64,000 bases of DNA, taken from positions 1-64,000 of the forward strand of contig JBBHKE010000909.1 in the NCBI GenBank assembly GCA_037447655.1, read 5' to 3'. The stretch comes from Zygnema cylindricum (lineage: Eukaryota; Streptophyta; Zygnematophyceae; Zygnematales; Zygnemataceae). The notes under the pieces were generated by a model. That model worked only from the letters and a program-made list of their open reading frames with translations. It was not told the origin of the DNA and did not search any database. Made by a program: the position numbers and the translations under genes. The first letter of the stretch is position 1; each line of letters starts with the position of its first letter. This document shows positions 43,757 to 54,510 of the stretch, piece after piece.

Positions 43757-44097
43757 CCGTAAACCGTTATTAGTGGTAATATTATAAAAACGGAGCCTGT
43801 CCCTGTCACTCTCTGACCACAAAATATCGTTAATACCAACGTTAATTATAGTAACGTCTTAATTGTTATTGGCGTTTTAATCGTTATTAGCGTGAGTTAA
43901 CACTAATTTTCTTTGTCCTCTAATCACAAAATAGTGTTACTACAAGTAACTTTTGTTGTTCTTAACATTGTTCTGTTTAAGGTTCAAAATCATCTACATC
44001 ATATCAAAAGAGAATTAGCATTAAAAGCAATAAATATAGATTATAAAAACTTAATAGCTTTTAAAACTTTTTTTGACACTAATAGAGATCCACGGTG
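43757..44097. mobile_element. Mariner-like family D MITE (341 bp)
   Basis: The left end CCGTAAACCGTTATTAGTGG and the inverted right end CACCGTGGATCTCTATTAGTG belong to the family of 25998-27002, with flanking TA. No ORF. Confidence 0.6.
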
Positions 44098-44842
44098 TAA
44101 CTCAGAAAAGGTCAATTAGGATAAGAAAATCCTCAAAATTTCCAATGTTATTATAATCTTTTTGGAAAAGTTTGAAAATCCCACATAAAATTGGTCAATA
44201 AGACTAATTATTCTGGAATATCAAAATTGAATAATAAGATTTATCAAAAACATGCGATGGAAAACCAACTGAGATTAAGGAGACAAATGGAATGGAAAAA
44301 AGCCCCCCCAAAAAAAAGGAAAACGCTAACAAAAAAATGAAAAAGAGACGAAAACAAATGCAAAACAGGATATATTAGTAAACCAACATTGTCATGTAAC
44401 TGATGCAAAATATCTTCCGAAGATTGTACATACAAAAGCTTTCCCTAAATTAAAAATATATATATATGCAAGTTTAACAAAGGTTTAATAAAGGTTTAAC
44501 AATTTTTTTACAAAATTTTAACAAAGGTTTAGTGAATCCACACTGTACAAATTTTACAAAAGGGAGTTGTACAAAAACATTACAAAAGGAGCTGATTTCC
44601 TGTGAGTTTCTGGACTGATTTTCTACAAAATTTCTCGCCCTAACTTCAAAAACAGGATTAAAATCTATAAAAAGTATCTGTATGTGCTATTCTCTGAAAT
44701 CTTAAATGGAAACACTTTTTTGCACAAGATCTAACCATCGAGTCAAAATTGGAATCACGACACCAAAATTAGTGACGATGACAACATTTTTTTATCTACA
44801 AACTTACCGTTTTTAATTTTCTTTTGGAAAAATAAAAACACA

Positions 44843-46369
44843 TCATTGGAGTTGAGTAAGTACCAAGGCATCTACAAAAAGCCCATGTTTTCGCTTTGTT
44901 TCGACGAGCTCGGCTTCGATATTAACGTCGAACCATGGACCACTCGATATTCGACGGTTAAAATGGAAAGAGTTACATTCATCTTCAACTTCTCTCTCTC
45001 TCTCTCCTCCTTCCGAAAACCTCTCCCTCTCCCTCTCCCTCTCCCTCTCCCTCTCTAAGGGCAAGAAAGTGAAAATCTTCTCGATATCTCCATCGTTCCT
45101 TTCATTTTCCACTTCTAATTCCCCTTCATTTTCGCGTACTTTTTCTTCTCTCGTTCCTTCGATTTCTTCCACCTCCATCTCTCCCATCACAATTTCACTC
45201 CACTCCGGAAACTCTTTCACCGCAGCCATGGATATCTCAAAACTTCTAAACATAAAAATTTTCCCCGAAACCGAAATTTTACTTTCGGCCGTACTGTTGC
45301 TATCTCCTTCCGCCGCGTTCCAAAAAAAATTAAGTCCGGGTTGTTTTCTCATTTGGGGAGCCCGAGCCAATCGCCACGAAATAGAATATCTCCCACGTAG
45401 TAAATTAGAAGTTATTTTACACCCCATTTGAAACCAATTTCCAGCGCAAAGATGGGAAATTCGTCCGAAAGACGCGACGCTGGAATCTCTGATTTTCTGA
45501 AAGCTGGGGTTTTTTGGATTTTTTGGGTTTTTTAGGATTTTTTGAGAATTTGTGGAGGTTTCGGTATTTTCTGGGCTCGGAAGTATATTTTTTTGGTTAT
45601 TTTGGGTATAAAAATGTAAGGTATGAGAATTTTCGGGCAGGCAAAAAGAAATTTTCAAATTTCCGGAGTGAGGGAGGAGAGAGAGACGGCGTCGATTTTC
45701 GTCGAAAAAAAAGCCGTTTAGCGATAAATGCCGTATAAGAAACCAAAAAGACTCCGGTTTCCAAAAAAATGAAAACAGAATTTCATCATCATTAGAAAAT
45801 GAGTCCGACAAATAATTTTTTGACGAGGAATTTTTCGGAAAAGTGTTTTTTGGACAAAACTTTTTTGGGTCTTTTGGAATTTCAGGCTCGTGAGAGGGGA
45901 GGGAGGGAAGGGAAGGAAGGGAAGGAAGGGAAGAAAAAGACCCAAAAAAATGAGTATTTGAAGAATTTTCCCCATTCAAAGAAACCAATTTGTTCTTTTG
46001 AGAAACCAATTGGGATTCATTTTCAAAAAAAGTTTTTGAAACTTTTTGGGAAGAAGAAGAAGAAAAAAAACTTTGAACTTTTTTTCGGAGACGAAAATCG
46101 ATCGCATTTTTTCCGATTTCTTTTTTTTCGGAAAAAAATCGACGTTCATTTGAAAGAAAATGAGGTGGGAAAAATGAAATTTCCTTAAATTTGTCGTATT
46201 CGGGGTACCCAAATAGCAAATTTTGAGCTCGGCCAATGAGGCGATGCCACGTGGCATTCGAGGCAACTGCTCGGGCCCACGAGCGATTGACAGCTGTCAG
46301 TCGGAGAGAATCTTGAGGGGGGAGGAGAGAGAGGATGAGAGAGAGACAATCCTCTGGTATGTCTGCCAT
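44843..46369 (-). CDS. F-box protein with PP2-like C-terminal region
   Basis: A single-exon minus-strand frame of 508 residues. I use the ATG at 46369 because the F-box begins directly there; the frame stays open another 53 codons upstream only through GA-repeat DNA. Residues 1-46 are an F-box (MADIPEDCLSLILSLLPPQD, LTAVNRSWARAV), which would dock to SKP1 in an SCF ubiquitin ligase. Later blocks (GCKITSNLLRGRYSISWRL; WFDVNIEAELVETKRKHGLF, then VDALVL at the C-terminus) resemble the phloem-protein-2 lectin-like domain of plant F-box/PP2 proteins. The protein is longer than typical family members because of low-complexity inserts: a PSLPSLPS run, Ser/Asn/Lys-rich stretches and an ERERERER tract. 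Overall confidence in the C-terminal assignment is moderate. Confidence 0.8.
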   Translation of the reverse strand: MADIPEDCLSLILSLLPPQDSLRLTAVNRSWARAVASNATWHRLIGRAQNLLFGYPEYDKFKEISFFPPHFLSNERRFFSEKKEIGKNAIDFRLRKKVQSFFSSSSSQKVSKTFFENESQLVSQKNKLVSLNGENSSNTHFFGSFSSLPSLPSLPSLPSHEPEIPKDPKKFCPKNTFPKNSSSKNYLSDSFSNDDEILFSFFWKPESFWFLIRHLSLNGFFFDENRRRLSLLPHSGNLKISFCLPENSHTLHFYTQNNQKNILPSPENTETSTNSQKILKNPKNPKNPSFQKIRDSSVASFGRISHLCAGNWFQMGCKITSNLLRGRYSISWRLARAPQMRKQPGLNFFWNAAEGDSNSTAESKISVSGKIFMFRSFEISMAAVKEFPEWSEIVMGEMEVEEIEGTREEKVRENEGELEVENERNDGDIEKIFTFLPLERERERERERERFSEGGEREREVEDECNSFHFNRRISSGPWFDVNIEAELVETKRKHGLFVDALVLTQLQ

Positions 46370-46387
46370 AGTAATGTAGAAGTGAGC

Positions 46388-46602
46388 CTTTCCTCTCCCT
46401 CTCCTTCCCTTTCTCCGACTCCTTCTCCCTCTCCGTCTCCCTCTCCCTCTCCCTTTCCCTCTGCCTCTCCCTCTCCCTCTCCGGCTCTCCCCTCTTCTTC
46501 TCTCTCCCTCTCCCTCCCTCTCTATCACTCCTTGTTCTCTTCTCCCACACCACTTCCCTCGATAATAGTTGACCTTAACCTCTCCTCCTCTCCCTTCCTA
46601 CC

Positions 46603-46652
<50 letters not shown>

Positions 46653-46734
46653 AACTCTCCCTCTCTCTCTTTAACTCTCTCTCTCTCTCTTCTATTTTTT
46701 GTAACTCTACTCTTCTCCCTCGTCATCCACTCTC

Positions 46735-46777
<43 letters not shown>

Positions 46778-46790
46778 CCCCCCCCCTTTC
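46388..46790. repeat. CT/GA-rich tract upstream of F-box gene
   Basis: About 400 bp of CCCTCT and CT units on the plus strand, GA-rich on the coding strand, in the 5' UTR/promoter position of the F-box gene. GA repeats of this type are binding sites for plant BBR/BPC GAGA factors, so a regulatory role is possible. Confidence 0.85.
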
Positions 46791-47769
46791 AAGTCAAAAA
46801 AGTTCAGGTATTTTTTTTTGCTTTTTTTAAATACATGTATTGTTTGAGTCTTCGTAAAGTTTTCGTACGGAAGTCTAGAAATCTCAGCTCGGGCAGGACA
46901 ATCATTTTTTTTTTTTTTTAATTTTAAGTTTTAAATTTGTCACGGGCAGATAAAAAACGTTTCCATTGGACAGCCTATGGACCGTGCGGTCAGTGGAAAC
47001 TGATAATTTATGTCCGTACGATTATCGGATGACAGAATGTACGGAATGCCGACCAGCTCAAAGTTTTTACAACATTTTTGTCGTAAACGACGAAAAACAT
47101 TCACAATCTGGGCAGCTTAAAATATCGAAGCTTGACACGCAGTCGCACGAAATTTTAGACTGTCTGGTCAAAAATATCGTACGGTCGTCCTTTCGCCGAC
47201 ACTTGGACAGCCGACGTGTCAACAATTTACGGAAATTTCAACATAGATGTACCCGAAGCGTTAAGTTTGAGGACATTCACCAATTCAATATTTCAAGCAT
47301 TATTGACCGTTCGATGTCCGTCACATTTTCTTCGGTCTATATTAATTATCTTGTCTCGGACGTGATCTTGACCGTCCGATCTTTTTTCTATGCAGGGATT
47401 AATATCTTGATGGTCTAAAAGTCTAAAACCCTTACTTTTGAGTTTTGATCCATGATCCAAGTACAGTACAGTACCGTACGCATTTTTGTATTTTTCGTTC
47501 GCCCTCTTTCCAAGTTTCCTGGATACGAAACATAGCCGTACATGCCACCGCGAAATGAAGGAGAGAAAGCGACAAAATTTCGGCAATATTTTTGTTTTTT
47601 CTTAGCACGTGTCTTCACACAGCCATTTGAAGATGGTGATGAGTTCTAAAGGACGAGATATGACTCATTATTTACACGTGGCAGCATTTAGGAAGGAGAC
47701 GGCCCGTACGTATTTAAACGTTTCTTCAACAATGGTGTACACGTGTCTTCTTCGGGCCTCACCAAGATC
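46791..47769. other. Unassigned interval
   Basis: A 150-codon open frame (46966-47418) has no recognisable domain and unremarkable composition. No repeat ends fixed. Confidence 0.4.
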
Positions 47770-48311
47770 CAGAGGTCGCATAAGTCAAAATTTCCATACC
47801 CGAATCCGACTTTTTTTTTCTTTCCAAAATCTGAACACCCGAAATCCGGCCGCGTTATGTCACGCTCCTAAATTTTTACCCGTTAACCGATAGGCGCTTA
47901 CGAAAAAAAATATTAACCGAAACTCGATTTCCAGCGATTAGCCGTACCCGCCCGTACCTTAATAAGTACAAAATTAATGGTACATCTTCCTCATACCTTC
48001 CACCCTGAATATGTATAAAATTAATGGTACATCTCCCTCATACCTTCCACGATACCAAGAGTACAAAGTACAATAATGTTCTATAGTATGGACAATACTG
48101 TAAAGTACTGTAGTGGAACGTACCTACGAAACCTTCAATTTTGTTCGTTTTTTGCTTAACCGGCCGTAGCCGAACTTGTTTTCTATTTTTTGTATCACCC
48201 GGCCGAATCAGGCCGGCCGCCAAAATTTGGCACCCAAATCCGTTCCGGATCCGACGTGGGTGGTCGGGTACCGGTCGGGGTATTGATTCGGGTACCCGAT
48301 TGCAACCTCAT
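47770..48311. mobile_element. hAT-like element, second copy
   Basis: Begins CAGAGGTCGCATAAG and ends near ATTGCAACCTCAT. It shares TTATGTCACGCTCC, AGTACAAAATTAATGGTAC, ACCAAGAGTACAAAGTAC and CCGTTCCGGATCC with 42506-42971. An internal tandem duplication (AAAATTAATGGTACATCT twice, about 47971-48040) makes it longer. No clear 8-bp target duplication. Confidence 0.65.
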
Positions 48312-49489
48312 CAATCGTCGTTTAGAGGCACCGATATACTGTTATTAACACTACTGTAATAGCGATTCACGTGGTACTATCCAAACACAATGTACTTACT
48401 GAGACCCGTCCTTTTGTGTACTTCGTGTAGATCAACGAGTTCTCTCATTACACATATATGTACGGAATTTACCTTGTGTTCCCAATTCTGCAGTTCATCG
48501 ATTTTGCCATTTGTTGTCTCTAATTCTACCTTTGTTTTCTGCGGCTTTACTTCTTTTGTGGACATAGTGTAATTAGTCCGTTCTATTAAGAGCTATAAAT
48601 TTACCAATTATAATGAGAAGGCACTCTCTCCCCTTTGCTTCAAACTCGGTCCACCCATTTGATTATATTTTTTCGGTTTGGCTCTATGGATTCTTACTTT
48701 AAGGATTTCGGTTTTTTAAGAAAGGTTATTTTCTCCTTTCTACCTTTGTCACTTCTTTCTTAATTTTGTCCTTTTCAGCTTTAAAGGATTTTTATTTTCT
48801 CATTTCTACCTTTGTCATTTTCCTTCTTAGTTCCATATTTTTCAGCTTCACAGGATTCCTCAATTTGTGGAACTATAGGCAAAGATGTAATTGCATCCCT
48901 CAGTATCCACATGTGTCTTAGAATGTCGGTCTGTCAATTTTTTTTCCTCTTGGGAAGTCTTTGGAGACACTGAAAATAGTTAGGCATCCTTACACATCTA
49001 ATAGAAGTAAACAAACAAAAGAATGAGTCTAGATTCAAATGTTAAATGTGAATAAGGGCAACCAAAGCGCGAAATTTCCTCGACGATAAAGTATCAAACA
49101 TTTTGAGCTTCTACTAATGGCCAAAAAATCAGTGGACATGAGTTGTGGAAGTTCACAAGCACATGTGGAAAATAAAGAAATACTTACTTAATTTCAATTA
49201 AGCAAGATTAGTAGTTCAATTACTGTTAGTAGTGCCATGATGATAACATCTCTAAAGTAAGCCAATTGTCACTAAACCGAACCACTTCGTTTGAAACGCT
49301 ACAGAAAGGTCACCCGTCTAAATGAATTTAAAATATCATGGGACCGAACAAAACAAATTGCCAAAATCCACATGAATCGAAACATATTTCTCGCGCCGAT
49401 AAAGCGTTGATTCCACGGATGCCCAATTCTATAATGTACTCAACAATCTTCCTATCACTGTGAGAATCGTTTTGACCTCATAGTGACTC
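48312..49489. other. Unassigned; possible 3' part of decayed copia element
   Basis: Contains a tandem pair of TTTCTACCTTTGTCA...TTTTTCAGCTT units (48735-48855) and a short minus-strand frame (48377-48565) ending near a donor-like AAG/GTAAAT. No family recognised. Confidence 0.35.
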
Positions 49490-52000
49490 TAATGTAGGCC
49501 GCCCCCTCAAAAATGCATCCAACACTGTTGCCTTCGTCAATATATCGACAACTTCCTCGAATGCTGATGCATACTCTAATTTCATTATTTTTTCCACTAC
49601 TAAATCTCGCACGAAGTGCCACTAAATATAGACATGTTTAGTGCATGTGTGAAAAACTAGATTTATAATAAGAGCCATATAATTTATGTTATCTTTGACT
49701 ATCTTCAAGCAACCAACGGATATTCACAACTCACTCAACATTTACTTGATCCACACAGACGACTTTGATGCATGACACGTGACCATATATTTCGCTTTTA
49801 TCTAACTTAGCCACAGTTGGTTGAAGACGCGAATTTTAAGAAACCGTCACCTCGCTAAATAGGGAGTCATGCCCAAACGTGGATTTCCTTCAATCAAAAT
49901 CTTCGCCCCGATTTGCATCATATTAAACGTTGTATTCTACACCCGATTTGTCAACAAGCGTAATATCAATCATCCCTACAAAATAGTGAAATATTAGTTA
50001 CTACCTCTCAATGCGATTTATTCGAAGCCTAACAGTATCGACACACATTGGAAACGACCGCCTTATGTCGCACAATGTACAAACTGTTCGACGCATGAAG
50101 TCCCAATCAAATCACTATAAGACACATCAACAGTTTCGTCTTCCTTATCATTCATATATTGAAATTTTGAATCCAACGGAGTAAAAAACTTGATTTGCGT
50201 TAAACATGAAAAATAGAGTTAAGACCTCTTTAGAATAATGCTTGTGACTTAATTTAATGTGAAAGCCCTAATTACAAATCACTTCAATGCCCAATATCTA
50301 ACGGACTTGTCGAACGCTGTCACCTTTAAGTTGAAGACACATACAAACTTTCAATTCGCGAATCTTGTCAAAGTTGCCTGAAGTCATGTTTAATCGTGCA
50401 CATTTACAAAAAAATAACTTGATCAACACTTCCCTACCAAAACATACACGCACGAATCCGAATGAATGAAACCAAAACTTTGTGGAGACGCAGGTACCAA
50501 GTTCGTGGCTCCCACTTAAATTCGTAAAAAAAATTGTGCACACGCCATATTGTAGTTTTTTGTGACCTCACTCTTAAAAAATTCATATACACTTCTTTTT
50601 AGAATATTCGTTCGAAATGGACATCTTTATGTACGTTTGATGGACATGTTTTTACCATGGCGCACAAATATCCACTATTATCTTGGAAGAATAAAATTTT
50701 ATAACTGGAGCATAGCTCTCCATATAATCTAACGCCTCATTTTGTTGGTATCCCTTGCAATCTAGCCGTGCCTTATATCTCAGGACCTCACAAAAATACC
50801 ACCTTTAGTTCCTAAAACCCACTTAACATCTATTGCCTTTTTCTCTCCAATAATCTCACCTCCGAATGCCTAATGGTAGAGTATTGGATTATACTCACAT
50901 TCCTATACCGCCTTCCATTTCAACTCTTAAATTACACAAGCTTCTCGCTTTAGCCTAAGATTGTGGGTCGCACGTCAGATTTTGGCGCAATGATTAATAT
51001 AAGACTAATTTCGTCTCTTTAGCACTCAGGTTGAATTAGGTCAAATTTGAATTGCTTCTTTCTTTTTTCTCTTAAGAGAGCCGATCCACCTTCTTTCCCC
51101 TTCTCTTTTAGGTATTCCTCCAAGCAGACCATTTGCTTTTCTCACTCTCTTAAACTTGGTAAACTTTGAGTCCTATCAATGTCGATGTCACATTTTTCAA
51201 AACCCGAATTAGATTCCAATTAGAAAATGAGTATTTGATTTCGGCTCAATTTTCAAATACGAATCTTTAATGTTTACAAAATTCTTTTAGTTCAATTACG
51301 TAAAAATATAAAATTTTCTTCAATGTCGTTGAGTTTTAACTTGTCGATATTATATCTTCGTGAAAGCCAACATTGCAAAATTGTTCCACAATATGAAGAA
51401 CTGGATCAGAAATACGATCCAATTTTATTTTTGAACTAATACTTATAAAGGTTTCGGGCCAGCTTCTTGTTGCAAATTTCTCTCTCCTATTTATTTGTTC
51501 CACATACATTACAAAGAGAACCCATAATCCCAAAATGGTGGAGTGTCAACTTGTGACCGTACCATATCTCATTGGGAATTTTGTCACCGGAGATCGATGT
51601 AAGTCTCGGATTGCAAATGTCATTGGCGGTGAAAATTGCTTCATCTCACAAAACTATTTTTTGGTCGCATCTGAAAAGCATTGTTGAGACCATTTTTTGT
51701 AATCTACATTTTTTTCTCTCGGCCATCTCATTAGATTTCAAAGAATAAAGATTAAATCGATGGCTGTCTTATTCTCAAATCATGAAAATACCCATTCGAA
51801 AGAGTAAAATCCCCATCATTATTTGACCGGATTGCCATTCTGTTATTTGTGAAGGCCTCAAATGTCTTCTTCAACAGGGAAACCCACCATTATAAGAAGT
51901 AGTTATCTACAATTTACCATAATGTATGGATTTTTATCAATACTTTTAAACTTGATGTGCCCGCACAAATTGACATGACCAATTCCAATGTATGTTGGAC
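49490..52000 (-). pseudogene. Heavily decayed copia element, second lineage
   Basis: Read on the minus strand with many shifts. The integrase C-terminal part is at about 51540-51730 (SNEMAERKKCRLQKMVSTML, like NGVAERKNRTLLEMVRTML). The RT start is at about 50640-50830 (VKWVLGTK, then RYKARLDCKGYQQNEALDY). The RNase H end is at about 49490-49830 (NLVFHTCTKHVYI, WHFVRDLVVEKIMKLEYA, EVVDILTKA). The order is correct for one element. LTRs are not identified and the borders are approximate. Confidence 0.75.
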
Positions 52001-54510
52001 ATGAAATTTTATATCATTAACCGATTGCATTTTTAAGATATAGCGACCTTAGATACACCTTTTGTATATATTAATCCTCTGTCCGGTTGCAAGATGAATG
52101 AAAATCGGAATCGGCTATTTCGAGTAACCAAGAGAGATCTTGGGACCACGGACGTCCAATCCAGCAAAAGAAACTCAAGTCCAAACTCGGAAGCTCAAAT
52201 CCAAACTCGGATTTGTCACAGAATTCAGAGAATTAGAAAAGATAGGAGAGAGAGAGAGAGTAATAGGCATTCACATGTAAAACAAGGTAGGAAAGGCATT
52301 TAAGAATCCATTATAAAAATAGGAGTAAATTAAAAGATGTAAAACCGGACGAATTTTTCCCTATCAATAAAACCTTGTCTTTTTCCCTACCTCTGTGAAT
52401 GATGATCTACTTTTGCAAAAAACAAACTACTTAACTGTAACAACAAGAAATAATCTAAGTGGTAGTCCAATGACAAAGCGCCACGTGCCTAATATGACAA
52501 CCTACAATAATGCGCCTACAATAATGCACCTGCAAAGGCGTTGACACACATACCCACCCAAAATAGTGTACCCTAAATATCGAGGGTCAAAGTAGGTACG
52601 ATTCGATTGCGTGTGTAGCCGAAATCGGTATAGTACTGAATCTGAATAATTTCCCAGAGTTGCACGAAAAACAACACTCCCATTGGATCCTGCGGCGATT
52701 TATTTATAGCTTTGACCGGGACCATAGTTGACCACGAACCTTCCTTGAAATGCGATGAAGTCTTTAACGATCAAATCCCAACGGCGCGTGATAAAATCGT
52801 CGCCGTACATTTCTGAAAACAACTAATACTAACGTCACTTCCATAAAAGAGAGTTTCGTCATGTTTCATAAATTTCGTCTGTACAAGACCGTTTTAAAAT
52901 AGATGTGGCCGTCTGTAGATGCCACGATAGTGCGCACGACTGTTAGAGATAAAAGTACACTTGCACAAGTTTGATTCACCAAAACCGAATCAAGTTGAGT
53001 GTGCCGCCGCCGACACACCCATTGGATGACACACGTAAGACTAGGTCCGATAATATTCCACCAGTTATCGCGACAGTCAAAATCCAGACATCCAATTAAT
53101 ACGACTACGAGGCTATACTCCAATGTTACCACGAGAATGTTTTGGTGGTCCTCCCGAACGTCGTGGTTCGGAAATGAGTCGCTCGAAACTATTTAGACGC
53201 TCTCGATTTCGCTCATTTCCAACTTTCGCTTTTTGTTCTCCTTAGTCATAGAATTTTCTCCTTCCTTCTCCTTAGACTGTCGAGCGTGCCTGAGAACCGG
53301 AATGTTCAGGTAAGATGTCCAAGGAGGTGTGCATGAGAAACCTGCAATCCACTCCAAACGCTGATGCTTCCCCGGATCTGTGACAATGCCCATCTCTGTT
53401 CTTTACCCTCCCAGGGATATGCATAGATAACAATGAGGAATGGAGTGGAAAAAAAAAGTACCCGGTACCCCCCCAGATTTGTGCTTTTTCCACCGGAAGC
53501 CGAATAAATGCTGCTCCCCTGCCCACTCTCCAAAGAGTAGAAAAGGAAGGATAGTCGTTTGATCCGGCCCACAAGAACTCCGGACAGAAACCCAACGACA
53601 ACCACAAGAGTACGCAAATAACTCCCACGCAGAAATATAGAAACAATAAAAATCGGCTCTTTCAGATTAAACAATATCACCTTGCCTCAGAGAATGGAAT
53701 AAGATATAGGTAAACAATAATGGTGAAGCAAGCAAACATACCCCGGAGTGCAAAGATGACCAAACTCAGAAGAAGGAAACTCCTCAATGGCCCCGAAGAC
53801 AGGTATGAGTCTCCCTCACCCCTCGGTTCCGCTGTACGGATCCGACAAGACTCTTCTAAGTTTCAAATAGCGAAAGTCCAAACTGCCCAAAGAGAGAATA
53901 GTGCCAACCACCCACCCGAGCTATGGTCTCCACAAAAGACAATCCAAAACAAAGATGGCAATAGAGTCAACGACACAATGCAACATTTCTCCAACAAAAA
54001 GGATCATTTCATTCTCTGCGGGTTTTATCAAGAGACACTACTGAAAAAGCCACCTGTCTCCCCCGGCCCCAAGTGCCTTATACAACCAGAGTTTGTCCTA
54101 CTACAAGTGCCAAAGTCAAAGCAATGTGACAAGCCAATCAGCGGCCAACAATTGTTATCGTACGGACATAAGACAAGACAGACTGTACTACACTCAGGGC
54201 TAAAAGTTAGACGACTGGTCCCGGCTGGATTAGCGGCCGAAGGTCCTCCTATAATACACAAAAGGGCAACAAAGTTCTGACTCGACGTGAAAGCGCCTAA
54301 CTTTGACCCAACGTCATAAATGCTTTGCCCGTCTGATGGGCGTGAACTGACATCCTACTGACAACTAACAGTAAGATCTACGGGATAATCCCAAAGGTTG
54401 CGTGTTGTTCCCTAATGTATCCCTCTACTAGAGCTACATAGAACACACAATATAATGGAGCAAACACTTTGCATCGGACTAACTCCGTCGTTCAACCTCC
54501 GTTTAAGGTG
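52001..54510. other. Unassigned; possible LTR-derived DNA
   Basis: 52080-52440 has a TATAAAAATAGG, an AATAAAACC and a short pyrimidine stretch in LTR-like order but no confirmed ends. 53700-54280 is open on the plus strand for 186 codons with no known domain; since it lies where the 3' LTR of the next minus-strand copia element should be, it may be LTR sequence. No host gene identified. Confidence 0.35.

Noticed and set aside
46223-46654. Plus-strand Ser/Pro/Leu-rich frames over the CT tract
   Set aside because: Translation of simple repeats opposite the F-box gene's 5' region.
46966-47418. 150-codon ORF after the CT tract
   Set aside because: No domain, and the region contains repeat-like palindromic motifs. 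Probably chance.
53720-54280. 186-codon plus-strand ORF as a host gene
   Set aside because: No recognisable domain, and it sits where an LTR of the adjacent minus-strand copia remnant is expected; not strong enough to call a gene.
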